Shown here: one piece after another, positions 7,752 through 17,106 of the stretch | How positions within the stretch are numbered: the first letter of the stretch is position 1 | Layout of the letters: each line of letters begins with the position of its first letter | From: UBA5109 sp964606735 | Lineage (GTDB): Bacteria > Pseudomonadota > Gammaproteobacteria > Pseudomonadales > Pseudohongiellaceae | Direction: 5' to 3' | Assembly: GCA_964606735.1 (NCBI GenBank) | Contig: CAZSHI010000003.1 | Coordinates: forward strand, 75,753-139,752 | DNA: 64,000 nt | Position numbers and translations under genes: made by a program | The notes under the pieces: model-generated | The model's input: the letters and a program-made list of their open reading frames with translations, nothing else | Databases searched by the model: none | What the model was told of the DNA's origin: nothing

Positions 7752-8855
7752 ATGAAAACGCGTGCAGCCGTTGCTTTTGAAGCCGGTAAACCACTTGAAA
7801 TCTGTGAAGTCGACCTGCAGGGTCCCCAGGCAGGTGAGGTAATGATTGAACTCAAGGCCACCGGCATCTGTCACACCGATGAGTTTACGCTTAGCGGTGC
7901 CGACCCTGAAGGTGCCTTTCCTGCCATACTGGGTCATGAAGGTTGCGGCGTGGTAGTCGAGGTCGGCGAGGGTGTCAAATCACTGAAAGCGGGCGATACC
8001 GTGATCCCCCTGTATACAGCAGAATGCCGCGAATGCGATTACTGCCTGCATCCCAAGACCAATTTATGCCAGGCTGTTCGTGCCACCCAGGGTCAGGGGT
8101 TGATGCCCGATGGCACCAGCCGCTTTTCACTGGATGGCAAACCCATTCTGCACTACATGGGCTGTTCGACATTTTCCAATTACATCGTGCTGCCGGAAAT
8201 CTCTGTGGCTAAAATCCGTGATGATGCACCCTATGACAAAGCCTGCTATATCGGTTGCGGCGTAACAACCGGTGTCGGTGCCGTCATTTTTCAGGCCAAG
8301 GTTGAATTTGGTGCGACAGCTGCTGTATTCGGGCTCGGCGGCATTGGCCTTAACGTGATTCAGGGGCTCAGGCTTGCCGGCGCCAGCAGAATAATCGGTA
8401 TCGATCTAAATCCGGCCCGCGAAGCACTCGGCAAGAAATTTGGCATGAGTGATTTTATCAACCCCGCCAAGGTGGAAAACGTGACTGATCATATTGTGCA
8501 GATGACCGGCGGTGTTGATTACAGCTTTGAGTGTATCGGCAATGTCGAAGTGATGCGACAGGCGCTGGAATGCACTCACAAAGGCTGGGGTGAATCCTAT
8601 ATTATCGGTGTTGCCGGTGCTGGCCAGGAAATATCCACCCGGCCCTTTCAACTGGTCACGGGCCGCTCCTGGCATGGTACGGCCTTTGGCGGTGCCAGAG
8701 GCCGGACGGATGTACCGAAAATTGTAGACTGGTACATGGAAAACAGAATTAATATCGATGACCTGATCACGCACACCATGCCTCTAGATGAGATCAACAA
8801 GGCTTTCGATCTGATGCATGCGGGCGAAAGCATTCGTTCAGTTGTGATTTACTGA
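7752..8855 (+). CDS. adhC: S-(hydroxymethyl)glutathione dehydrogenase (class III ADH)
   Basis: A 367-residue zinc alcohol dehydrogenase of near-standard class III length. Catalytic zinc ligands C40 and H62-E63 (GHEGCG) are present, with the third Cys in YIGCGVTTG. The structural zinc cysteines are C92, C95, C98 and C106 in CRECDYCLHPKTNLC. The NAD site GLGGIGLNVIQG is intact. The enzyme oxidises the glutathione-formaldehyde adduct to S-formylglutathione and also reduces S-nitrosoglutathione. The start at 7752 has CAGGAG upstream; an in-frame ATG ten codons earlier lacks conserved sequence. A cysteine synthase-glutaredoxin gene follows 32 bases later, linking thiol supply with formaldehyde/NO detoxification. 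No S-formylglutathione hydrolase is nearby. Confidence 0.93.
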   Translation: MKTRAAVAFEAGKPLEICEVDLQGPQAGEVMIELKATGICHTDEFTLSGADPEGAFPAILGHEGCGVVVEVGEGVKSLKAGDTVIPLYTAECRECDYCLHPKTNLCQAVRATQGQGLMPDGTSRFSLDGKPILHYMGCSTFSNYIVLPEISVAKIRDDAPYDKACYIGCGVTTGVGAVIFQAKVEFGATAAVFGLGGIGLNVIQGLRLAGASRIIGIDLNPAREALGKKFGMSDFINPAKVENVTDHIVQMTGGVDYSFECIGNVEVMRQALECTHKGWGESYIIGVAGAGQEISTRPFQLVTGRSWHGTAFGGARGRTDVPKIVDWYMENRINIDDLITHTMPLDEINKAFDLMHAGESIRSVVIY

Positions 8856-8887
8856 CAGCATATCGGCTTGCCACAGGAGGCAGCTAC

Positions 8888-10356
8888 ATGAACAGAATAT
8901 TCGAAAACATTCTGCAAACCGTTGGCAATACACCGGTCATACGCATCAACAAACTGGCTCCAGCACATGTCAATTTATACGTCAAAGCCGAGGCCTTCAA
9001 CCCCATGGGTTCCGTCAAGGACAGGCTGGCGCTTGGCATTATTGAACACGCGGAAAAAAATGGTTTGCTGAAACCGGGACAGACCGTGGTAGAAGCCACC
9101 AGTGGTAATACCGGTATTGGCCTGGCCATGGTCTGTGCCCAGAAAGGTTATCCGCTGGTGGTGACCATGGCAGAAAACTTCTCCGTTGAGCGTCGCAAGC
9201 TGATGCGCTTTCTGGGCGCTCGTGTAGTGCTGACACCGGCTGCAGAAAAAAGGCACCGGCATGCTCAATAAAGCCATTGAACTGGCTGAAGAACATGGCT
9301 GGTACCTGTGTCGACAATTTGAAAACGAAGCCAATGCCGATATCCATATGCGCACCACCGCTCCGGAAATTCTGGAAGCCTTTGAGGGAGAACAACTGGA
9401 TTACTGGGTCACCGGTTACGGCACCGGTGGCACACTCAAAGGCGTCGCCAGTGTGCTCAGGGAAAAGAGCCCTCAGACAAAAATTGTTGTCTGTGAACCG
9501 GATAATTCCGCGCTGCTGAGCAGCGGCACCGCCCAGCAACGCATGGAAGGTGGCAGTCCATCGGCCAGCCATCCCTCCTTCCGCCCCGGGCTGGACACCG
9601 GATTTCATTTCCAAACTGGCTGAAGATGTCGTCAATGCCAAGCACATTGATCGCATCATGCCCATTGACGGCCAGGAAGCGCTACGCCTATCCCAGGCAC
9701 TGGCACAGCAAGAAGGTATTTTTGTCGGCATTTCCGCCGGTGCTACTTTCAGCGGAGCACTGGAAATTGCCAAAGACGCGCCAGCTGGCAGCAATATTCT
9801 GTGCATGCTGCCTGATACCGGCGAACGCTATCTGTCCACGCCCCTGTTTGAAGCCATTTCCGAAGAAATGACCGAAGAGGAAATTGACCTTTCCCAGTCT
9901 ACACCGGGCTACCGTTTCGATTCCGCCAGCTCTGTAGCCGCGACGGAAGAAGTCCCCGTGGAAGCAGATGCACTCGCTTTTCTGCAAGAAGCGCTGAATG
10001 ACAGCACACAACCGGTTGTGATGTTTGCGCTCGAGTAGTGTGAATTCTGCTGGTCAGTGCGCAAACTGTTTGGCCGCTGCAAAATTCCCTATCGCTCGGT
10101 CGATCTGGATTCAGTGGCTTACCAGCAAGGCAATATGGGTGGAAAGATTCGTGCAGCACTGAAACAGCACACCAGCATCCCCACCATTCCGCAGATATTT
10201 GTCGGCGGGAAATTTATCGGTGGTTGCACGGAAACCTTTGATGCCTTCAAGGACGGTTCGCTGCAGACACTGCTGAAGGAAAACCAGGTGGTTTACGACG
10301 AGGCAGTTAAAATTGACCCCTATTCACTGCTGCCGAAATGGCTACAGCCCCGCTAG
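8888..10356 (+). pseudogene. Cysteine synthase-glutaredoxin fusion, interrupted three times
   Basis: Three consecutive frames encode one protein. Frame 1 (from ATG 8888) gives the PLP part with K44 in GSVKDR and TSGNTG at 71-76. It is lost at a run of six A (9246-9251), where five would keep frame. The second part (VTGYGTGGTLKGV) loses frame near 9585-9590, where about four residues (usually HPIQ or similar, from memory) before GWTPDF are also missing, consistent with an 11-base deletion. The third part runs to a TAG at 10036-10038 inside VVMFALE*CEFC, after which the frame continues as a glutaredoxin (CEFC, TIPQIFVGGKFIGG) to 10356. The family normally makes cysteine from O-acetylserine and carries a C-terminal glutaredoxin. 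Homopolymer error explains the first lesion well, the others less well. Confidence 0.85.
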
Positions 10357-10358
10357 AC

Positions 10359-11348
10359 CTAAAACAGGAAGCCGGCACTGCGCTCAATCACCCAGTAAGC
10401 AGAAGGGATCCCGATGCAGTAAGCCACCACCAGCTCCATGTTTAATACTGAATTGGCGGGCACATATACCTGCTGATGCACTTGCTGGTAAAGCCTGCGG
10501 AAGAGTTGGTAACAGGCCACCACCGCACCGATGAAAACCAACTGCCCCAGTTCAACGCCGACATTGAAAAACAGCAGGGACAGCAGAAACTGCTCCTGCA
10601 CCACGCCGACATCTCCCAGTGCACTGGCAAAGCCGAGTCCATGCAAAAGACCAAAAGAAAATGACACAATGACCGGGGCCCGGTAAGTCCAGGAATCTGT
10701 ATGATTGCGGGATATCTCATGCGCCAGAAACAAAATTGACAGGGCAATCACAGCCTCCACTGGGGCTATAGGCAAAGAGATAATGTTCAGTGTCGACAAG
10801 AACAGCGTGATGGAATGCGCCAGGGTAAAACCCGTCACGGTCAACAGAATGCGTTTCATTGTGCCAGATATCACCAGCAGACCCAGCACAAACAGCAGGT
10901 GATCGAGACCAATCAGTATATGTTCGATACCCAGCACTGTGTAGACAAAAGATACCTCCAGGGGACCGGGAGCCGGTTCCACTTCCCAGCTGGTTTCCGA
11001 AGGCGTCAGCATCATGTTGCGTGAGGCACCATCCAGAAAATTCAGCCTGAAATAGGTTGCCAGTGAAGGGTTGGCCTGCGGGTAAACCAGGGAAAAGCTT
11101 TCGCCTTCCAGTCCACCCGGACAGCTCCAGATATTGTTACCAGTCTGCGCAGTGGTGCTGCAATGCTCAGGCCACACTAACATGGGAAAGTTATTGGTCG
11201 GCAAAACAGGCGGCACCCTGACTGTGCCAAAAAAAACATCCGGCGCTTGTTCATTCAGGGTAACGACCACGGGGCGGGCATCGTGTGCCAGTGAGACTGA
11301 GGGAAGCCAGACGACGAGAGAAACCAGGAGGAAGAGTCGCTGCAACAT
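10359..11348 (-). CDS. HupE/UreJ-like membrane protein
   Basis: A 329-residue protein with a signal peptide (cleavage near SLA-HD, residues 21-24), a periplasmic beta-rich region of about 110 residues, then about seven hydrophobic helices. The signature GIEHILIGLDHLLFVLGLL and later SFGLLHGLGFASAL are typical of the HupE_UreJ_2 family, whose relatives are nickel/cobalt permeases, though long periplasmic forms like this are uncharacterised. Histidines in the first helix fit metal binding. The start ATG at 11348 overlaps the stop of the PpiC gene by one base (TGATG), so the two are translationally coupled. No hydrogenase or urease gene is in the window. Confidence 0.82.
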   Translation of the reverse strand: MLQRLFLLVSLVVWLPSVSLAHDARPVVVTLNEQAPDVFFGTVRVPPVLPTNNFPMLVWPEHCSTTAQTGNNIWSCPGGLEGESFSLVYPQANPSLATYFRLNFLDGASRNMMLTPSETSWEVEPAPGPLEVSFVYTVLGIEHILIGLDHLLFVLGLLVISGTMKRILLTVTGFTLAHSITLFLSTLNIISLPIAPVEAVIALSILFLAHEISRNHTDSWTYRAPVIVSFSFGLLHGLGFASALGDVGVVQEQFLLSLLFFNVGVELGQLVFIGAVVACYQLFRRLYQQVHQQVYVPANSVLNMELVVAYCIGIPSAYWVIERSAGFLF

Positions 11349-12220
11349 CAAATCTCTTCTACCCGTAGTTCATATTTTTCAATCAGATTATCTTCAGCGG
11401 CCCGCCGGGAAAGATATTGTTGCTCAATCTGGTAGTCATCCAGGATTCGCTCACGCATATCGGAAAAGTCCGGCAGCATGGCCGGATTGCGATTACTTAA
11501 CAGCACCAGGTGAAAACCAAAATCCGTCTCAACCGGACCCGCCCAACTGCTGTCATCCGGCGTCAGCGTATCCAGCCAGTCAGCAAAGGCATCATTAAAA
11601 TTATTGCGGATAAAATCTCGAGAACGTCGTACGTAATTCTGTAGATACGGGAAAGTATCACCATACTCGGATGCGCCCAGAAAGGTGACATTGTTTTCGC
11701 GTAGCTGCTGCAAAAGTTCTGCTGCCCTTTGCTGCCCCGCCTCGCTGTGCTCGGGATCATTGATGAAAACATGGGTAAAGGTATAGGAAGCCGGACGCCG
11801 GTAGACATTGGCATTATCCTGATAATACTGCTGCAAGATTGCCTCATCCGGAGCAGACATGACGCTAACGGCATCCTGCAAGAGAAACTGCAATTTTTCC
11901 ACCATCCTCAGCTTGATGTTGTAATCACCTTCATCCATGCCCATGGTCAGCGCCTCCCGGTAAAGCGCTTCTTCGCGGTAATAGTCATTGATCAGTAACT
12001 GCAGCTGCTCCTGCGACATGGCGTCCAGTTGCTCGGCAAACAGTTCTTCATTAAAGGCATTAGCACGGTACTGCATAAAACTGAGCAGTTCTGCCCTGCC
12101 GACAGAAATGACCCCGGCATCATCAACTGCCTCTTCGGAGCCGGTGAAGGCGTACAGAAGAAACAGTAGCAAGCCGAAAAGCCAGAAATGCAGCAGAGGT
12201 TGTTTGGCAAACTTTTGCAT
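11348..12220 (-). CDS. PpiC-type peptidyl-prolyl isomerase, membrane-anchored
   Basis: A 290-residue protein with one N-terminal hydrophobic segment (residues 10-26) and no cleavage motif, so probably anchored in the inner membrane facing the periplasm. A SurA/PpiC-type helical N-domain is followed by a parvulin-like domain, recognisable by YTFTHVFIND and GPVETDFGFHLVLL (about 145-265). Parvulins help fold periplasmic or outer-membrane proteins. It is coupled to the HupE-like gene; this pairing recurs in marine gammaproteobacteria and suggests the isomerase serves that transporter, which is inference. The ATG at 12220 is the first start. Confidence 0.8.
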   Translation of the reverse strand: MQKFAKQPLLHFWLFGLLLFLLYAFTGSEEAVDDAGVISVGRAELLSFMQYRANAFNEELFAEQLDAMSQEQLQLLINDYYREEALYREALTMGMDEGDYNIKLRMVEKLQFLLQDAVSVMSAPDEAILQQYYQDNANVYRRPASYTFTHVFINDPEHSEAGQQRAAELLQQLRENNVTFLGASEYGDTFPYLQNYVRRSRDFIRNNFNDAFADWLDTLTPDDSSWAGPVETDFGFHLVLLSNRNPAMLPDFSDMRERILDDYQIEQQYLSRRAAEDNLIEKYELRVEEI

Positions 12221-12324
12221 AAGATTTCTTTGCTATAAATTGCTAGGCATTATAGGTAATTTATTTTTATCATCGCAATGCAACAAGATAACACTTGTCT
12301 GGTCTAATCTTCTGTATAAGGACT
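12221..12324. promoter_or_regulatory. Divergent promoter region, ppiC-like / asmA
   Basis: About 100 AT-rich bases separate two divergently read genes, so both promoters must be here. An AAGGA sequence immediately before the asmA ATG serves as its ribosome-binding site. I see no clear operator. Confidence 0.35.
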
Positions 12325-14670
12325 ATGAAAAAACTCATCTACATCTTCACCGGTCTGATCTCGCTGTTTTTTGCTCTGGTCATTATTGCCCTCGTTTTTC
12401 TGATCAATCTGGACCTGAATGAGCATAAACAGTGGCTCAGCGAGCAGTTTTACAAGCAAACCGGGCGCAATCTCAGCATCAATGGTGAGATTCAAAGCTC
12501 ACTTTATCCCTGGCTGGGTATCCAGGTAGAAGGTCTGGAAATCAGCAATCCAGCCGGTTTCAGTGAAAATGCTTTCCTGCAAAGTGATTTTGCCGCCCTA
12601 CGGCTTCGCTTGATGCCCCTGCTGAACAATGATGTCGAAATTGACACCATGGTTCTGCGCGGCACCACGCTAAATCTTGAGGTTGATGACGCAGGCAACA
12701 ATAACTGGCGCTTCAGCGACCCGAATGCTGAAGTGCCCCAGGATGAACCCGAACCGGATGACCCCAGTCCGGCCTTCAATCAGTTGATCATCGGCGGTGT
12801 GCAGATTGACGATGTCCTGATCAACTATGTCAATCAGCAAAGTGATCAGCGTATCAGTGCCAGCAATATAAACCTGCAGATTCCGGCACTGGTCTATGGT
12901 GATCCACTGGATATCAACCTGAGCCTGCAGCTGAGCGCCAATCAACCTGCCCTGCAGAGTGAGCTGAATCTGAGTGCCACGGCGAACTACGATCTGGATA
13001 ACAACAATTATGCGCTGAACGATCTGGTAGTGGATTTTCTCGATAGTCGCCTGCTGGCCAGCATCAGCAACAATGATGGCAACATCAGAGCCACTATGGA
13101 TTTTAACACTGAGCGTAGCGGTGAAATTCTGGCGCTGCTGGGTCAGGCAGAACTGGCTGAGCAGATTCAAAGCATCCACTTGAACCTGCAGGCCAATGGT
13201 GATGAAGCGGCTGTTGATCTGGACAATCTATCGCTGACTCTGCAACTGAGCGATGCCACACTCAGTGAAAGCAGTACGCTCACTCTTCAGGCAGATGGCA
13301 CACTTGATCTGCTGCGCGAAAATATTTTCATTTCTGCCTTTACACTGGATGCCCTGGGCCTGAGTGCAAACGGCCAGTTAGGCATTAATAATTACAGCAG
13401 TGATCCAGGAGTGAACGGGCAATTCAACCTGTCTGCTTTTGACCCTGGCCGTCTGGCGCAGCTACTTGCTATCGATCTGCCCGCTACCCGTGATAGCAGT
13501 GTTCTGCAGACACTGGCCCTGTCCAGCGCTTTCAGTGTCGACAGCAATTCACTTGCGCTGGATAACCTGAACCTGCAACTCGATGACAGCCAGTTTAACG
13601 GTGAGCTGGGCATCAGTAACTTTTCCGCTCCCGTTTATACCTTTGCACTGGAGCTTTCTGCCATTGATCTGGATCGCTACCTGCCGCCCGAATCCGCTCA
13701 GGGCAATCAGAGCGGCAGCACTGAAAGCAGCGAGCTTCCCCTGGATGCACTGCGCGCCCTGCAGGCCGAAGGGACCCTCAGGATCGGCGAATTACAGACC
13801 ACGGGTCTGAATCTGGCCAATGTTCTGCTCAGTGTGAATGCCAGCGGAGGCTTGATTGCCCTTGCTCCTGTGCAGGCCGAGCTTTACCAGGGCAGCTATA
13901 ACGGCTCTCTCACTCTGGATGCACGTTCGGCAAGTCCTGCCTTTAGCCTGCAATCACAGTTGCAAAACATCAACCTGGAACCCATCTCCACGGATTTCAT
14001 GGGCGCCTCCTATCTGAGCGGACAGGGCTCAATCAACCTGAGCCTCAGTGGCAGCGGTATCAGCAGCCGTGAAATTCTGAGTGCCCTGAACGGCAGTGCC
14101 GACATGGCTGTCAGTGACGGCATTTTTTACGGGGTCGATGTCGGCTCGGTACTGGCACAACTGGAAACCATGATCCAGAGTCGACGACTGGTCAATCTTA
14201 ATCGTGGCGAACAGACCAGCTTCAATGATCTCAGTGCCAGTCTCCGTATTGATGACGGTATAGCCCGCAGCGAGAACCTGTTTATTCAGGCAGCCGGCTT
14301 CAATATCCAGGGCAGCGGCATGCTGGCCAATTTGCAGGACAACAGCCTGGATTTTAATTTGCTGGCGGCGGTAAATCCCGCCAGTGCCAGTCTGGAAAGC
14401 CAGCAATATGATATCGGGGGCTATTCCCTGCCTATCAGCTGTACTGGCTGTATCAGTGCTCCCCGCTGCCTGCCCGATATTGATAGTATTTTTTCGCAGG
14501 CCCTGGGATCAGCCATTCAGGAGGGTGTCGGGGACCTCCTGCAACGCGTGCTGGGTAACGATGCCCAGGAGCCGAATCCCGATGAGGAGCAAAGACCACA
14601 GAACGAGGACGAAAACACCAGCCCGGAACAGCAGCTTTTCAATCGCGCCCTGGAGCGACTGTTTCAATAG
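12325..14670 (+). CDS. asmA: AsmA family outer-membrane biogenesis protein
   Basis: A 781-residue protein. One N-terminal membrane helix (about residues 5-27) is followed by a very long beta-rich periplasmic region full of alternating Leu/Asn/Asp strands, as in AsmA-like proteins, which form lipid-transfer grooves related to the chorein/VPS13 fold. The N-terminal QTGRNLSINGEIQSSLYPWLGI and C-terminal NGSADMAVSDGIFYGVDVGSVL segments are characteristic. The acidic C-terminal tail (about 745-775) is rich in Glu/Asp/Asn. The start at 12325 is chosen over an upstream GTG because of its AAGGA site and MKKL-type start. Two Mla genes follow, so this looks like a phospholipid-homeostasis region. Confidence 0.85.
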   Translation: MKKLIYIFTGLISLFFALVIIALVFLINLDLNEHKQWLSEQFYKQTGRNLSINGEIQSSLYPWLGIQVEGLEISNPAGFSENAFLQSDFAALRLRLMPLLNNDVEIDTMVLRGTTLNLEVDDAGNNNWRFSDPNAEVPQDEPEPDDPSPAFNQLIIGGVQIDDVLINYVNQQSDQRISASNINLQIPALVYGDPLDINLSLQLSANQPALQSELNLSATANYDLDNNNYALNDLVVDFLDSRLLASISNNDGNIRATMDFNTERSGEILALLGQAELAEQIQSIHLNLQANGDEAAVDLDNLSLTLQLSDATLSESSTLTLQADGTLDLLRENIFISAFTLDALGLSANGQLGINNYSSDPGVNGQFNLSAFDPGRLAQLLAIDLPATRDSSVLQTLALSSAFSVDSNSLALDNLNLQLDDSQFNGELGISNFSAPVYTFALELSAIDLDRYLPPESAQGNQSGSTESSELPLDALRALQAEGTLRIGELQTTGLNLANVLLSVNASGGLIALAPVQAELYQGSYNGSLTLDARSASPAFSLQSQLQNINLEPISTDFMGASYLSGQGSINLSLSGSGISSREILSALNGSADMAVSDGIFYGVDVGSVLAQLETMIQSRRLVNLNRGEQTSFNDLSASLRIDDGIARSENLFIQAAGFNIQGSGMLANLQDNSLDFNLLAAVNPASASLESQQYDIGGYSLPISCTGCISAPRCLPDIDSIFSQALGSAIQEGVGDLLQRVLGNDAQEPNPDEEQRPQNEDENTSPEQQLFNRALERLFQ

Positions 14671-14773
14671 CCAAGTCGTGAGGCAGTTCGCAGATCCTCA
14701 TGGATTTACGGCCTTTGAACTTTTATAATCAGCACTCCTTCACATTCCCGAACTCCCTGAAACGGAGAAAAAA

Positions 14774-15505
14774 ATGCAGTACTTTTCTGCTCAATTAGCC
14801 AGGATACTCTTCCTGTTGTTGTTAATTTTGGCAGCTCCCGCCCTGCAGGCGCAGGAGGATGAAGATGATTTTTTCTTCTCTGACGAGGAAATGCTGGAAG
14901 ATGAGATCGCTGATCCCTTTGAAGGACTCAATCGCATCAGTTTTGCTGTCAATGACAGACTTTACCGAATCCTACTAAGCCCGGTAGTCAAAACCTATCG
15001 CCTGATTCCGGCACCAGTCCGGGTGTACATTTCCAATTTCTACGAGAACCTGACCGCCCCCGTTTCCTCCATTAACGCGCTGCTGCAACTGGATTTGCCC
15101 AATGCCGGTTCAGAAATTTCGCGCTTTGGCATCAACTCCACCATCGGCATACTGGGCCTGTTTGACCCGGCCACCCTGATGGGCATTGAACAGGACCGGG
15201 AAGATTTCGGCCAGACACTCGGACGCTGGGGCTTCGGCCATGGTTTTTATCTGGTAGTCCCGGTTATGGGCTTTTCCAGTTTGCGCGACTTTGGTGGACG
15301 TGCAGCGGGCTCCTTTCTGAATCCTATCAACCATATCTGGGACCCGGAAGTGGAAGAGTGGCTGCTCTACCATACCCTGGATGAAGTGAACGATTTCTCC
15401 TTCGATGTGGATGCCTACACGTCTTTGTATGACAGTGCCCTGGACCCCTACATTTTCTTCCGCAGTGCCTATGTGCAGAACCGTGCCGGCGCAGTAGAAC
15501 AATAA
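14774..15505 (+). CDS. mlaA: MlaA/VacJ outer-membrane phospholipid protein
   Basis: A 243-residue protein of the VacJ family, with DPFEGLNRISFAVND and the GRWGFGHGFYLVVPVMGFSSLRD core. MlaA forms a donut in the outer membrane that removes mislocalised phospholipids from the outer leaflet and passes them to MlaC. Unlike E. coli MlaA, the export signal (residues 1-26, ending LQAQ) has no lipobox Cys; a signal peptidase I site is predicted, so the mature protein would not be lipidated. An acidic stretch (EDEDDFFFSDEEMLEDE) follows the signal. mlaC lies 77 bases downstream; mlaFED is not in the window. Confidence 0.9.
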   Translation: MQYFSAQLARILFLLLLILAAPALQAQEDEDDFFFSDEEMLEDEIADPFEGLNRISFAVNDRLYRILLSPVVKTYRLIPAPVRVYISNFYENLTAPVSSINALLQLDLPNAGSEISRFGINSTIGILGLFDPATLMGIEQDREDFGQTLGRWGFGHGFYLVVPVMGFSSLRDFGGRAAGSFLNPINHIWDPEVEEWLLYHTLDEVNDFSFDVDAYTSLYDSALDPYIFFRSAYVQNRAGAVEQ

Positions 15506-15582
15506 GCCATTAAGCCTGCAGTCAGTTTACTGTTTATACTATTAACACTGAGATTTAACGAATGACACAAGAGAGAGCAATC

Positions 15583-16182
15583 ATGAAAGCAATCTTGACC
15601 TTACGCACAGTTTGCCTGGGATTTATCCTGGGTATCGGCCTGTCAGTACCCGCGATAGCACAGTACGAAACCCCATCCGTGACGGTACAGGGTATGCTGG
15701 ATGAGGTGTTTAACATACTGCGCGCTCCCGATTTTGACATTGAAACCGACAAAATGCGTATTGATGCGGCTGTCAGTGACGCCTTTGACCCGAATACCAT
15801 TGCCCAGAGCGCACTGGCAGCGTCCTACCGTGATCTCAGTCGGGAGCAGCGAGCGGAATTTGAAGATATCTTTTTCCGCATTCTCAAGGATACCTATCTG
15901 GAGCGTCTGGATGCTTACACCGATGAAACCGTTGAGGTAAGGGGCGAAAGTATTGAGGCTCCCCGTGCCACCGTGGAAACCGTGGTGAATACCACCAATT
16001 CACAGATTGCGGTGAACTACAGCCTGCGACAGCGCGAAAATGGCTGGTTTATCTACGACATCATCGTTGAGGACGTCAGTTTGCTGAGCTCCTACCGCTC
16101 CACCTATCGCAGCATCATCCGCCGAGATGGTATTGAAGCCCTGTTCGAAGAGTTACGCACCCAGGCAGCTGGCCTTGAGTAA
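15583..16182 (+). CDS. mlaC: MlaC/Ttg2D periplasmic phospholipid carrier
   Basis: About 199 residues with a signal peptide (cleavage after AIA, about residue 26). The MlaC fold is supported by the FDIETDKMRIDAAVSDAF region, LSREQRAEFEDIFFRIL and the C-terminal YDIIVEDVSLLSSYRSTYRSIIRRDG, which is typical of this toluene-tolerance family. The protein ferries phospholipid between MlaA and the inner-membrane MlaFEDB complex. The start at 15583 is preferred because the signal peptide begins there; a GAGAG sequence precedes it, and an upstream in-frame ATG at 15562 adds seven polar residues. It forms a pair with mlaA. Confidence 0.88.
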   Translation: MKAILTLRTVCLGFILGIGLSVPAIAQYETPSVTVQGMLDEVFNILRAPDFDIETDKMRIDAAVSDAFDPNTIAQSALAASYRDLSREQRAEFEDIFFRILKDTYLERLDAYTDETVEVRGESIEAPRATVETVVNTTNSQIAVNYSLRQRENGWFIYDIIVEDVSLLSSYRSTYRSIIRRDGIEALFEELRTQAAGLE

Positions 16183-16248
16183 GCTGCCCAAGTTCATGTT
16201 ATAATCCGCGCCCAACTCCTTGAGCGTGATGACATCTAATTCTGATCC

Positions 16249-17064
16249 ATGGCCAGTACCACTCTTAGCCTCAAAAGCCTGCGCGACAGCAATACCCTAA
16301 AATCCGAAATCAGCAAGCTGGAATCCGAGAAAAAGGACCTGCTCGGCAAGCTCGAGCGTGAGCAGAAGCTGGTCAAAAAGCTGCAGGATGATCTGGTCAG
16401 CCAGAAAAAGGATTTCGAGCATCTGGAAAAGCAGTTTGACCATTTCGCCGGCATCGAAGCGGATTTTGAGGCCCTGCAACAGGAAATTCAGTTGGAGAGA
16501 CTGGAAAACCTGCTCAGCAAGGACAAGGTCGAGAACCAGAGTTCTTCCGCTATCAAAAAAGCCCGTGAAGAAATAAAAGTACTCCAGCAGGAACTCAAAG
16601 ATCTGAAACAGCTGGATCCGCAGCGTCTCAAACGTCAGGTTGTTGACCTGAAAAAGAAAAATGCCGGCCAGGCGAAAGAAAACAAAACCGTAAATGCTGC
16701 ACTGGTCTCAGCCCGCAAGGAGCTGAAGGAAACCAGTACAGAAAAAGAGCGTCTTGAGAAGGAACTGGAACAGACCCTGAATGAGCAGCACGCCTTCTGG
16801 CAGTCTGAGGATGAGCAATGGGCCCTGTTTGAAACAGGTCTGCTGCTCAAGGGTGAATCCCTTGCAGCAGATGAAAAAATGAACCGCATCCGTTGCCTGA
16901 ATAGGAACACCGGCACCTCCTTCCTCAGCAAGGCACTCATCGAAAAAGGCAAAGACAAGGATAAAGTCCGCTGGTTCACGGATGCAGATATTCCGGATGA
17001 GGTTTCCATCGAGGCAGGTAAACGCCTCAAGGCCATTGCTGCCGAATCTGAAGAAGACGATTAA
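16249..17064 (+). CDS. Coiled-coil protein of unknown function
   Basis: A 271-residue protein without signal peptide or membrane segment. Residues 10-190 are almost continuous heptad-rich coiled coil, dominated by Lys, Glu, Leu and Gln. A small C-terminal domain (about 190-271) contains HAFWQSEDEQWALFETGLLLKG and VRWFTDADIPDEVSIEAGKRL. I do not recognise the family. It lies between mlaC and cinA, in the same direction, 66 and 42 bases from them. A structural or scaffold role is possible, but nothing in the sequence fixes it. Confidence 0.75.
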   Translation: MASTTLSLKSLRDSNTLKSEISKLESEKKDLLGKLEREQKLVKKLQDDLVSQKKDFEHLEKQFDHFAGIEADFEALQQEIQLERLENLLSKDKVENQSSSAIKKAREEIKVLQQELKDLKQLDPQRLKRQVVDLKKKNAGQAKENKTVNAALVSARKELKETSTEKERLEKELEQTLNEQHAFWQSEDEQWALFETGLLLKGESLAADEKMNRIRCLNRNTGTSFLSKALIEKGKDKDKVRWFTDADIPDEVSIEAGKRLKAIAAESEEDD

Positions 17065-17106
17065 AACCTTTTCACTTCCCCCTGCCACCCCGTTATCATC
17101 GGGCAC

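Noticed and set aside
9039..9806. 255-residue reverse-strand ORF over the cysteine synthase
   Set aside because: It lies opposite the interrupted fusion gene, has no recognisable domain and exists because the opposite strand is open; the forward frames carry clear PLP-enzyme motifs.
10036..10038. TAG as a recoded codon (pyrrolysine or suppressed amber) in the CysK-Grx gene
   Set aside because: The same gene has two independent frame changes and there is no sign of recoding elements; a mutation or sequence error is simpler.
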